Positions 30,521 through 38,398 of a stretch of DNA of 57,037 bases are shown here, in pieces; the first letter of the stretch is position 1, and every line of letters starts with the position of its first letter. The notes under the pieces are model-generated. The model saw nothing but the letters and a program-made list of their open reading frames with translations. It searched no databases and was not told the origin of the DNA. The position numbers and the translations under genes were made by a program. Source of the DNA: Tritonibacter aquimaris (GTDB lineage Bacteria; Pseudomonadota; Alphaproteobacteria; Rhodobacterales; Rhodobacteraceae). Where the stretch lies: contig NZ_WIXK01000014.1 of the NCBI RefSeq assembly GCF_009617595.1, forward strand, positions 1 to 57,037, given 5' to 3'.

Positions 30521-30841
30521 GTGTATTTGTCAGGAGAACATGAGGATATTCGAAAAGCCGGGATTAGAAGTATTGGCAAATCTGAGTGGCGGGCCGAATG
30601 GGATAAAAGTGAGAACTACTATGCCGTTGAAATTAAAAAGCCTTTCCCGTGGGAGAATGTCCGTTCACCCAAATTGAGCCTGCAAAGAACAGAGGCCGAG
30701 AGGCTGGTTAGAAAACTGGGTGTCGAAAAAGCCCTGGCCGCCAGAAAGGAAGTAGTAACAGAAGTTCAAAGAGCCACAGGTGTGAGTAGAACGCAGGCGA
30801 GGAACGCGGTGGACAAGGCCATCAGGAATGCCACGGGCTGA
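30521..30841 (+). CDS. Unidentified small protein
   Basis: The frame encodes 106 residues from a GTG with no clear ribosome site. The last 70 residues look genuinely protein-like (VEIKKPFPWENVRSPKLSL, then RLVRKLGVEKALAARKEVV and a TGVSRTQARNAVDKAI segment that could be a helix-turn-helix). An ATG at 30540 with an excellent AGGAG lies in another frame, which stops after about 45 codons; a frameshift joining the two is possible. I do not recognise the family. It marks the left edge of the island. Confidence 0.45.
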   Translation: MYLSGEHEDIRKAGIRSIGKSEWRAEWDKSENYYAVEIKKPFPWENVRSPKLSLQRTEAERLVRKLGVEKALAARKEVVTEVQRATGVSRTQARNAVDKAIRNATG

Positions 30842-30944
30842 AAATTCCGAACGTCAAGTGAAGGCGTGCTTGCTCATGGGTGCCCAAAAGCTCAGTACAA
30901 CTCTGTTGGAAGCCAGATAGTTCAGCTTAACTGCTAACCCAGAT

Positions 30945-31865
30945 TTACCTGCGCTCGAAAGGAACTTTTCGGTGACTGATCTGGTGCTGTTTCAGAAGGG
31001 CTTTTATTTCGCCAGGCGGATCAGTTTCTGTAACCAGTATCGCTTCAACGGGTACATTCTCACGCACATCCATTGCGGCCTTAACAGCACGATACTTGAC
31101 GCACTGGAACACTCCGCGCCGGAGGTCCACGTCATTCGAGATCCGCGACTTGACTTCAAGTACGATTGTTCGATCCTTGAGATGGTAAACGACATCGATG
31201 CGATCGCCAGAATCCAGTGCGACTTCGGTGTCGGTTCGAGCACCAGAAAATGATCCCCGAATTTTTTGCGGGTTCCTGGTCACCCAAAGGCGAAGCTCCT
31301 TATGGAATTTGCTTTCGCCACAAGATCCATATTTTCTGTCTCCTGCCCCGAAGTCATCCTCTTTGCCGTTTTGGCGTTTCCTCCGTTCGATCGCAATCTC
31401 ACCTTTGGACAACTCCTCGTCGAAAACCCTCTCATATAGCTGCGCCCACTCTTCGCCCGACGTGGCGTACACCTCCGCAGCGGCACGTTCAAAGTAGCTC
31501 CGCCACTTTTCAGGTGAGCACTGTTTGTAGTTTGAGATTCTGAGTTTTGGTTTCTTGAACCGCGCAGCCATGAAAGAACCGGCACCTTCGCTCGGCATTC
31601 GATCTTCTTGGTTCACCACCAGAACGTTGATAAGCGGCGCATTGGCATCCACTTGCTGAATTCGCTCCATCAGCGTGCCAGCTACAAGGCCAATTCGTGT
31701 CGCAAACACTGTCGAAAAACCTTCTTCAGCCTCGAGTCTTGCTTTGACCGCGCCATAGGTCATGGTCGAACCATCAAGCGCCGTCGCAATCAACCAACGC
31801 ATAGTTGGCGCGAGCGCATGCTGGAAAAGGTTTTCATTAGTAGCAGAAAGCTCTTGGGAACCCAT
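30945..31865 (-). CDS. Putative restriction-type nuclease: alkyltransferase-like wHTH fused to PD-(D/E)XK
   Basis: The 306-residue protein has no family that I can name. Residues about 15-105 resemble the DNA-binding domain of MGMT and alkyltransferase-like proteins (GSTMTYGAVKARL, then VLVVNQEDRMPSEGAGSF in place of the PCHRVV acceptor loop, so no acceptor cysteine). Residues about 185-300 show a PD-(D/E)XK nuclease pattern: GESKFHKEL, RIDVVYHL, LEVKS as ExK, and FQCVKYRA as the usual Q-containing helix. This suggests a sensor domain joined to a DNA-cutting domain. It follows the GIY-YIG gene on the same strand after 118 bp, downstream of hsdR. Nuclease assignment is fair; the N-terminal assignment is tentative. 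Confidence 0.6.
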   Translation of the reverse strand: MGSQELSATNENLFQHALAPTMRWLIATALDGSTMTYGAVKARLEAEEGFSTVFATRIGLVAGTLMERIQQVDANAPLINVLVVNQEDRMPSEGAGSFMAARFKKPKLRISNYKQCSPEKWRSYFERAAAEVYATSGEEWAQLYERVFDEELSKGEIAIERRKRQNGKEDDFGAGDRKYGSCGESKFHKELRLWVTRNPQKIRGSFSGARTDTEVALDSGDRIDVVYHLKDRTIVLEVKSRISNDVDLRRGVFQCVKYRAVKAAMDVRENVPVEAILVTETDPPGEIKALLKQHQISHRKVPFERR

Positions 31866-31983
31866 TTTGATAGCTCTTCTTCGCGCAGCAAGTTAAATTC
31901 AAAAAAATTACGTGTGACCCACGTCACCCAGCGGCGTTTCGTCGAAATTCCACACCTTTGTATTTTCAGGATCTAAATATCAT

Positions 31984-32898
31984 TTAGGCATCTTCCTCTT
32001 TCGGAAATTGAGCTTGCTCCCATTGTTGGTAGCTCTGACCTGTATCGGCAACCTTCCAGTCTGTCGTCCCGCGCACAGTTCGTCCCGCAATGACCGCGCC
32101 CGCCGCACTTGGACTTGAGAATCTGTAGTCAGCAGCAAAGCGAAGTACATCCCCGTCCGGTACCAATACCCCTTGCTTTATAAGGCTTTCGTGGAGAGCC
32201 GAGTAACTCAGATGGCTTTCTGGGCTCTGCCACTCTTTTTTCGCAGTAGATTCCTGCAATACAATGAAATGCCCGCCTTCTCGCACGGCTCTTGCAGCGA
32301 CACCTGATTTCTTTACCGCGAAAACGAACTCAACCCGATCGGTTCTTTCAGCTTCAGAGACTTTTAGGAGCTCCGAGCGATTGGTTCGATCATCCAAGAA
32401 ATGGTACCCCAACGCCTTTAGGATCATTTCAAGGTTATCCAGGAAGCCGTCCATATGCGCTTGCGCTGCTTTGCTGAGCGGGCTTTCGGTCGTGGTCTTC
32501 GCGTTATCGACATTGGCCACCCCAACGTTCAGAGCCTTTGTGTGGACCTGATACTCGAGATAGCGAGCATGTGCCTTGTTCAAGGGTTCACCGATCGCCG
32601 TTACGAAAATTGCGTCATCCCACCAATCTTTTTTTCCTTCCTGAATATGTTGTTTGATCCGCTTTCGGATTTCGTCGGTCTCCCCAACATAGAGGTTGGG
32701 GCCTTCAGTGGAATTTCCGCTTAGGATGTAAATTCCCGGCTGGTTGGCTTCAGGTTCCTTCAGCCCTTCATCAATTTTTCCGCGTGGGACACGGAGCACG
32801 TGCCCGGTCCATTGAAAGGGAATGGTAGCTGTCACCATGCCATCTGGATCACCATCGTGGAAGAATAATTCAATGGACCGACCTTTCCTCGGGCTCAT
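31984..32898 (-). CDS. GIY-YIG nuclease with C-terminal DUF4357
   Basis: The 304-residue protein contains a GIY-YIG domain near residues 50-130 (PGIYILSGN...NLYVGETDEIRKRIKQH, with the later Glu in LEYQVH) and a C-terminal DUF4357 (YRFSSPSAAGAVIAGRTVRGTTDWKV). Such proteins often accompany type I restriction loci, but their reaction is not established. It begins 33 bp after hsdR, so it is probably in the same transcript. It might be an added nuclease or a partner of the restriction complex. Confidence 0.82.
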   Translation of the reverse strand: MSPRKGRSIELFFHDGDPDGMVTATIPFQWTGHVLRVPRGKIDEGLKEPEANQPGIYILSGNSTEGPNLYVGETDEIRKRIKQHIQEGKKDWWDDAIFVTAIGEPLNKAHARYLEYQVHTKALNVGVANVDNAKTTTESPLSKAAQAHMDGFLDNLEMILKALGYHFLDDRTNRSELLKVSEAERTDRVEFVFAVKKSGVAARAVREGGHFIVLQESTAKKEWQSPESHLSYSALHESLIKQGVLVPDGDVLRFAADYRFSSPSAAGAVIAGRTVRGTTDWKVADTGQSYQQWEQAQFPKEEDA

Positions 32899-32931
32899 GC
32901 GATCGCCTTTCTATTGCGGGTATTGCGTAGC

Positions 32932-35900
32932 TCAAGCCGCCTCTGCGCGGTTGATCGATTGCACAATTTTGATGATCTCCTGAGCTTGAGAAGCGGAAAA
33001 AACTCCTGCGATTCCCATATCATCCAGGTCTGTGAATGGGCTGTCATAAAACAGCCTTGGGTCAATCGAACCGTTCTCGCAAAGGAAATCAATCAGCAAA
33101 TCGATGAACTCGTTCTGATCCCCGCTGAGTTGGTGGTGAGAGGCGAAGTCAGAGAACGCGGACTTGGCAGCTGAGCGATCAAGACCAGTCAACGATCTCA
33201 AAAAGCTTGCCAAGCCGCTTTCAGCCTTGATCTGTTCCAAATTGACTTCTTCGGCTACGCCCAACTCAACAAGCATTCCCTCAAGCTCGCTGAGATCCTG
33301 TTCCGTCACTGGGATCGCTCTCCTGATCCGTTGAAGAGCTACATGATCGGAGTGTTCTTCGATAAACCGCCGCACCTTCATCTTGAAGCGCGCCTTGTCG
33401 AAACCGCTGCCGACATCAGGCAAATCGATCTGATCACCGCGCCCAATTTCGTCCTCAAAGTCAGTGATGACGATTTTGCGTTCCTGGGGTTTGATAAGAT
33501 CTGCAAGCAGGCGAAGTCGTCTCCTGATGTCTTCCAGCATCTCAACGGTTACATCGACCCAAAATTCATCCGTTTGAATTTCCAGGATGAGCTCCATTTC
33601 CCGAGAAACCGCAGGTACATTGGTCAGCGTCGCCAAGGATGTCGCAAACTTGACAATCCGGTCCTGGAGGCGGGCAAACCCTGTGTCCGCACGCAGAAGC
33701 ATAAGTTGGGCACTGAGAAGCAACAAATCGAACTGTTTAGCCGGCAGCCCATCATCCTTAAAAGAACTTGGCAGCCCAGCGACATCATCGCAGAGCGTCA
33801 TCCGATCGTCCAAACTGAGGTGCTCCCAATTCTCCGAATTCTGGAATTCCTCAACGGCACGCCGTTTGGCGCGAACCAGGAAATTTTCCGTGTTCATGCC
33901 CCGCACTTCATCAGACAACCGGGATTTCAATCCGGAAATTAGTTCTTCGTGCGGTTCGTCCTGGTCCTGAATTTCGCCTATCAGATCGACCCTTGCTGTG
34001 AACAAACGTTCTCCTATTGGTCTTGCCACCGCTGCGTCCATCGCCTTCGGGTTTTCGCGGAAAAATTCCAGGTTCTGGCAAAAGTCAAAAATCAGAAATT
34101 CCTGCTTGTCCTCCCCCGGCCCGAACAAGTCCGGACACAAGCGTGTGCCTCGGCCAACCATCTGCCAGAACTTCGTCTTGGAGCGAACAATCTTGAAGAA
34201 TACGAGGTTTAACACTTCAGGAACATCGATACCGGTGTCCATCATGTCGACTGAAACGGCGATGCTTGGGTTTTTCTCAGCCTCGGAAAAATCGTCAATC
34301 AAAGACTGAGCATAGGGAACGCTATAGTCTATTAGCTGGGCAAATTTTCCCTGGTAGTGCGGGTAGTTGGCATTGAACCTTTCGACGAGAAACTGGGCAT
34401 GCTTGCTGCTCTTGGCAAAGACAATAGTTTTTCCGAGCCGATCCCCACCGGAGACTTTGATACCATTGACCATCAGGTGTTCCAGAACCTTGTCCACGGT
34501 ATCTTTGTTGAACAGCCATTCGTTCAAATCTCCGGCATCAACGTGGTCAGGAACATTCCCTTCCTCGTCCCACTCAAGGTTGTCCCACTCGTCTTTTTCT
34601 TCTTCGGAAAGTTCGTCGTAAGAAATGCCGCTTCTCTGGAACTTCAAGGGAACAGAAATTGATTTAGGTGGGACAAGGTAACCGTCGGATACCGCATCAT
34701 CCAGATCATATGCATCCGTAGGAACTCCCCGCTCAAGCTGGAAGAGTGAGTATGTATCCCGATCGATCTCGTCCCTTGGGGTAGCAGTAAGCCCAACCAA
34801 CAGACTATCGAAGTACTCAAAAATTGCTCGGTACTTCCGGTAAACTGAGCGGTGGGCTTCATCGATGACGATCAGATCGAAATGCCCTGGTCCGAAGTGT
34901 TTTTCGCCCCCTTTCACCTCATCGATCAATCCCATCATAGTCGGATAGGTTGAAAGCATCACGCGCGCTCCGGCGTGATCGTTTTTTGAAGGATCATGGC
35001 GCTCCAAGAGGTTCGCGCTTGGAGCAGAAGGCAAATGGGTTTTGAAAGCGCCATGAGCTTGTTTGACCAGAGCCACCCGATCCGCGAGGAACAACACCCG
35101 ACGCACCCAGTTCGCGCGCATAAGCTGGTCAATCAAGGCGATGACTGTCCGGGTCTTTCCGCTGCCGGTTGCCATGACCAGAAGGGCCTTGCGTTGCCGG
35201 TCTTTTTCGAATGCCTCCCCGACGCGACGTATGGCCCGCTGCTGATAGAAGCGACCTGCGATATCTTCGTCTACAGCAATCTTCCCGAGGTTTTTCCTGG
35301 TCGCACGCCGTTGCTGAAGAAGGACCAGCTCGTCTTTCTTCAGGAAACCCGACACCTGTCGAGGCGGGTACATTTTGTCATCCCAGAACCAGTGCTCATA
35401 CCCGTTCGTCGTAAAAATGGCCGGACGCTGACCGTACATCTTCTCAAGGCAATCCGCATAAAGTTTTGCCTGCTGTTGCCCAATTCGGCTGTCTTTCCTG
35501 GTCCTCTTCGCTTCAACAACTGCCAGGGGCTTTCCATCATCGCCCCATAGCACGTAGTCAACAAATCCTTTGCCTGATTGGTTTGGCATGCCAAGAACTG
35601 GAAACTCACGGTCACGTTCCTGGTCGAGAGGCCAGCCTGCTTCCGAGAGAAGAAGGTCGATGAAAGAATCCCTTGTTGCGGCTTCGTCATAATCATGAGG
35701 ATCAGGAATTGCCTGATTGGCTGCACGTGCAGCAGCGACCTCAGCCCTCAGAGAGGCCAGCTCCTCCTCAAGAGCCTTCCGCCCTTCCTCCGAGGCCTTA
35801 CGGGCTTCTTCGGCATCCTCCAGAGCTTTCTGGGCCGCTGTGTGCTTGTCACCAAGTTCCTTGATCTGCTGAACAGTGCTCGCTGTGATCGTCAGCGTCT

Positions 35901-36327
35901 TTTCGAGCTTGCCTGTGTCAAACTTCAACGCCGGGTCAGGCTTTGCACCTTTCGCGTAAGTCCGGGCTATCCAGTAGCAGATATGGAACAACTCTCTGAC
36001 AGTCGAAGCCGCATCCTGGGAGCTGATCTTTTTTCCGCTGTCGTGGGCCGCTCGGTTGCCCTGATCTTTGATGTACCGCGCTTTGGCGACAATTCCTGGC
36101 CCAGTCAGAGCTGCAAGGCTTGGTTCGGCAATCAATGCTGCAAGAGTAGCATTGTAGGGCCTCCTCAACGCGGGGTCGCGGCGGTAGAGCCATTTCATGG
36201 CTGTTTCAAGTGTCAGCCGCGCCCAGAAACATGCCCCACGAGGATCCGAGAGAGCTGCAGATTCAGCCTTGCCCGACAGCTCAAACAACTGGGAAAATTC
36301 TGCTTCGAGAAAACGAAACTGGCTCAT
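32932..36327 (-). CDS. hsdR: Type I restriction endonuclease subunit R
   Basis: HsdR translocates DNA with a superfamily 2 motor and cuts it after collision or stalling. The 1131-residue product starts with a DUF4145-like region (1-125), then a charged coiled coil (about 150-205), the HSDR_N nuclease domain (FVDYVLWGDDGKPLAVVEAKRT supplying the D and ExK), a helicase with Walker A MATGSGKTRT, DEAH box VIDEAHRS, LTATPRDEID and motif VI QMVGRGTRLCPD, and a helical C-terminus. Its ATG overlaps a 28-aa ORF by 4 bp. It is read in the same direction as hsdM and hsdS but separated from them by 2 kb of cargo. Confidence 0.93.
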   Translation of the reverse strand: MSQFRFLEAEFSQLFELSGKAESAALSDPRGACFWARLTLETAMKWLYRRDPALRRPYNATLAALIAEPSLAALTGPGIVAKARYIKDQGNRAAHDSGKKISSQDAASTVRELFHICYWIARTYAKGAKPDPALKFDTGKLEKTLTITASTVQQIKELGDKHTAAQKALEDAEEARKASEEGRKALEEELASLRAEVAAARAANQAIPDPHDYDEAATRDSFIDLLLSEAGWPLDQERDREFPVLGMPNQSGKGFVDYVLWGDDGKPLAVVEAKRTRKDSRIGQQQAKLYADCLEKMYGQRPAIFTTNGYEHWFWDDKMYPPRQVSGFLKKDELVLLQQRRATRKNLGKIAVDEDIAGRFYQQRAIRRVGEAFEKDRQRKALLVMATGSGKTRTVIALIDQLMRANWVRRVLFLADRVALVKQAHGAFKTHLPSAPSANLLERHDPSKNDHAGARVMLSTYPTMMGLIDEVKGGEKHFGPGHFDLIVIDEAHRSVYRKYRAIFEYFDSLLVGLTATPRDEIDRDTYSLFQLERGVPTDAYDLDDAVSDGYLVPPKSISVPLKFQRSGISYDELSEEEKDEWDNLEWDEEGNVPDHVDAGDLNEWLFNKDTVDKVLEHLMVNGIKVSGGDRLGKTIVFAKSSKHAQFLVERFNANYPHYQGKFAQLIDYSVPYAQSLIDDFSEAEKNPSIAVSVDMMDTGIDVPEVLNLVFFKIVRSKTKFWQMVGRGTRLCPDLFGPGEDKQEFLIFDFCQNLEFFRENPKAMDAAVARPIGERLFTARVDLIGEIQDQDEPHEELISGLKSRLSDEVRGMNTENFLVRAKRRAVEEFQNSENWEHLSLDDRMTLCDDVAGLPSSFKDDGLPAKQFDLLLLSAQLMLLRADTGFARLQDRIVKFATSLATLTNVPAVSREMELILEIQTDEFWVDVTVEMLEDIRRRLRLLADLIKPQERKIVITDFEDEIGRGDQIDLPDVGSGFDKARFKMKVRRFIEEHSDHVALQRIRRAIPVTEQDLSELEGMLVELGVAEEVNLEQIKAESGLASFLRSLTGLDRSAAKSAFSDFASHHQLSGDQNEFIDLLIDFLCENGSIDPRLFYDSPFTDLDDMGIAGVFSASQAQEIIKIVQSINRAEAA

Positions 36328-36410
36328 ATCGCCAAACCCTCTCCAAGTGGCCGATTGAGTGATTGGCGAACCAAGCCAATCACGTATGGCAGTTGCTCAA
36401 GGTCTGTCAT
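36324..36410 (-). CDS. 28-aa linker ORF between the DUF262 fragment and hsdR
   Basis: ATG 36410 overlaps the stop of the DUF262 fragment (ATGA), and its own stop overlaps the hsdR ATG (ATGA). The product, beginning MTDLEQLPYVIGLVRQSL, resembles nothing that I know. It may be the residue of a deleted gene end, or a frame kept because it couples translation through to hsdR. Confidence 0.35.
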   Translation of the reverse strand: MTDLEQLPYVIGLVRQSLNRPLGEGLAI

Positions 36411-36568
36411 TTTGACCTCTGTGTTTCCGTTTGCCCCGCACGCAGGATATCATCCCAGAGCTGTCGGCATTCTTTCTCGGTCCAAGAATATGTGCGCTGG
36501 AAGATCGGAATCACAATCTGCGGGGCCGCGTTAATAAAGGCTAAGAGGTTTGCGTCAGTTGCTTTCAT
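36407..36568 (-). pseudogene. Truncated DUF262 (GmrSD-type) gene
   Basis: The 53-residue frame matches the N-terminus of DUF262 proteins closely: MKATDANLLAFINAAPQIVIPIFQR, then TYSWTEKECRQLWDDIL. In these proteins this part leads into the ParB-like nucleotide-hydrolysing domain with the downstream IDGQQRL motif, which is absent here; the frame ends after ILRAGQTETQRSK. DUF262 genes are frequent companions between hsdS and hsdR. This copy is therefore a 5' remnant left by an internal deletion, unless the short product has kept a role. Confidence 0.7.
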
Positions 36569-36699
36569 GAATAATGTCTCAAATACCGTTCTTAAGATCA
36601 GGAAAAACCTGGCAGAAATGCTCTTTCACTTTTTCCATGACGACTCATCGATCGGCCTCCTGCAATGCACTTTATTCAGAACATCATAATCGACACTTT

Positions 36700-36957
36700 T
36701 CAACGTATCGGCGAGTTTCTTTTCCAGGGCGACGACGACATCCCGTCTCGGTCAGTGCGCCTCAAAGTCATCCACCTCGGAAAAGTTGATCCATAGAAGG
36801 AGAAATCCCAATGGTCGATCAGCGCCGGTTCGTCGTCGAAACCCCTTCCTGCTGTGTTCAGAAAATGGCACAGGATCCTGAGGCTGACCAGGGTCACAAC
36901 CACCATTGCGACGATGATTGCCAAATCCACGTAGCTCGCATTCTGAAAAAGTGTCAC
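36700..36957 (-). CDS. Small single-span membrane protein, hypothetical
   Basis: The frame encodes 85 residues from a GTG whose nearest purine stretch (GAAAG) is rather close. Residues 9-33 form one hydrophobic segment (VDLAIIVAMVVVTLVSLRIL), followed by a polar tail. I do not recognise it. It lies in the 2-kb cargo between hsdS and hsdR. A chance frame cannot be excluded. Confidence 0.35.
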   Translation of the reverse strand: MTLFQNASYVDLAIIVAMVVVTLVSLRILCHFLNTAGRGFDDEPALIDHWDFSFYGSTFPRWMTLRRTDRDGMSSSPWKRNSPIR

Positions 36958-37073
36958 CTTTCACATCGCTCTCTGAAACCAGGCACCAGCACACCACTTT
37001 GCAGAATAAGCATATCAGGTTTCCAGGGGTGGCAGACTCTACATCATGGTGAGGGATTTCGCGGGTGGACAGG

Positions 37074-37301
37074 TCATGAGAGTTCGACCTTCATTTCGCT
37101 GTCCCGTCCATTGTTAGATAGTGTCCAGCGCTGAAATCTGAGGATGCTTCCATCGTCACATATGGTCTTGGTTAATGTCGATTTTGATTCAGGATGCAAT
37201 ACGATCCAGAGGAGGCCAAAGGCTGCCTCTCGCTTGCCGTGATCAATACCGTGCATCTTCAGAATTTTGTTAATTTCGTAAATCCGCGCTCTATCATCCA
37301 T
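37074..37301 (-). CDS. Hypothetical 75-aa protein
   Basis: ATG 37301 has GGAAGGA about 7 nt upstream. The product is a mixed-charge soluble protein (MDDRARIYEINKILKMHG, then AAFGLLWIVLHPESKS) without a domain that I can name. It lies 150 bp after the 314-aa cargo gene, on the same strand as the hsd genes. Confidence 0.45.
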   Translation of the reverse strand: MDDRARIYEINKILKMHGIDHGKREAAFGLLWIVLHPESKSTLTKTICDDGSILRFQRWTLSNNGRDSEMKVELS

Positions 37302-37452
37302 CGCTCATCCTTCCTCTACTCTCATCCCCAGTCCGCCCAACGTTGAGCAAAGTCGCTGAGCCGACCCGCTGCCGTCACATGTATAGCCAGAAACCGCGTT
37401 CCAACATGGTTCCAGGGAGCGAAAGGGAATGCGGTTCTGGTTCCAGCATCAA

Positions 37453-38397
37453 TCATTCCGCAAAGATGGCATCCGCGTTCAAAAGATCGGTCAGGTATGG
37501 TGTGAAACCGGCCAGGACAACGGTCATCGCCACCATGTCTCGCATATCGATTTCACGAAGGCGGCTTTCAGGATTGCCGGCATGGCGGATACCAGGATAG
37601 TTCGACGCAAAACCATACAGGTTGCTGATTGCCGCGCGAACGGTGGCATGGGGCCAACTATCAATGTGATGTGTCATTTGCCCCAATGAATCCCGCTCTA
37701 CTCCAGGAACTTTTGCCGCCAGTTCCTCGAGAAGTTTGAACTCGGCTTCGATACATTGCCGAATGCGCCGAGAGGAACGATCATCCTTCAAATCCCTGAT
37801 GGAATCTTCGAAGTCGGTTATGAGCAAAGCCAGGGCCTCATCTTGGCTCGTTGCCGTCCGCAGGTCTCGAACAAGTTTAGCAAATACACCTGGCAATGTT
37901 GGATGCAGGGTCAAGCCATTCCCATTGGCTGGACGACGCAGGTCATACCTCAAACTGAACTTATCAAGGAAACTCTCAAGAGTATTGAAGTATTCATTGG
38001 CAAGAGGATCCCCACCAAAATCTTCCACTACATCAAATGAAGCCTCCAAGGCCTGCACAATCTGAAGCTCGGTGGTCTGCTCGTCCGCATAGAAGGATTG
38101 CAGATAATCCCAAGCAAGATCCTCACGAGATGAGGCATCATTGTAGGCTTCAAGCTTTTCCTGGAAAACTGCAAATGCCATGTCATAGGCTTCGCGCGCC
38201 TCTACATCGCCCGGCAGAAAAATCTCTCCCTCTTCATTGAGTTCTGAAGGTTGCGGCTCCTGCGGCGCAGAAGGCCTTGGAACAGTATCCCTAAACAAGT
38301 CCAAGAATAGTGAGCCATCAACTTCGTCGGAGTCTTCCAGGGGGAGAAAGACACCCTCGATGATTTCGGAACGAACACCACAGAATTCTCCTCTCAT
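37453..38397 (-). CDS. Unidentified 314-aa protein in the hsd operon, Abi_C-like C-terminus
   Basis: ATG 38397 starts 1 bp after the hsdS stop and has GGGGAG 9 nt upstream, so it is an operon member. The N-terminal 100 residues are acidic. The middle (LESFLDKFSLRYDLRRP, then AKLVRDLRTATSQDEALALLITDFEDSI) is helical. The end (NLYGFASNYPGIRHAGNP, then DMRDMVAMTVVLAGFTPYL) resembles abortive-infection C-terminal or HEPN-type helical domains found near restriction genes, in my judgement only. A role in regulating or backing up the type I system is possible. Family identity is uncertain. Confidence 0.6.
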   Translation of the reverse strand: MRGEFCGVRSEIIEGVFLPLEDSDEVDGSLFLDLFRDTVPRPSAPQEPQPSELNEEGEIFLPGDVEAREAYDMAFAVFQEKLEAYNDASSREDLAWDYLQSFYADEQTTELQIVQALEASFDVVEDFGGDPLANEYFNTLESFLDKFSLRYDLRRPANGNGLTLHPTLPGVFAKLVRDLRTATSQDEALALLITDFEDSIRDLKDDRSSRRIRQCIEAEFKLLEELAAKVPGVERDSLGQMTHHIDSWPHATVRAAISNLYGFASNYPGIRHAGNPESRLREIDMRDMVAMTVVLAGFTPYLTDLLNADAIFAE

Positions 38398-38398
38398 G

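Noticed and set aside
30430-30540. Long attL repeat of the tRNA-Ser 3' end
   Set aside because: No match to the tRNA 3' sequence is visible here; serine integrases need only a very short shared core, so absence does not exclude this edge.
31984-32898. Homing endonuclease of GIY-YIG type
   Set aside because: The gene is not inside an intron or intein, and the C-terminal DUF4357 points to the restriction-associated group.
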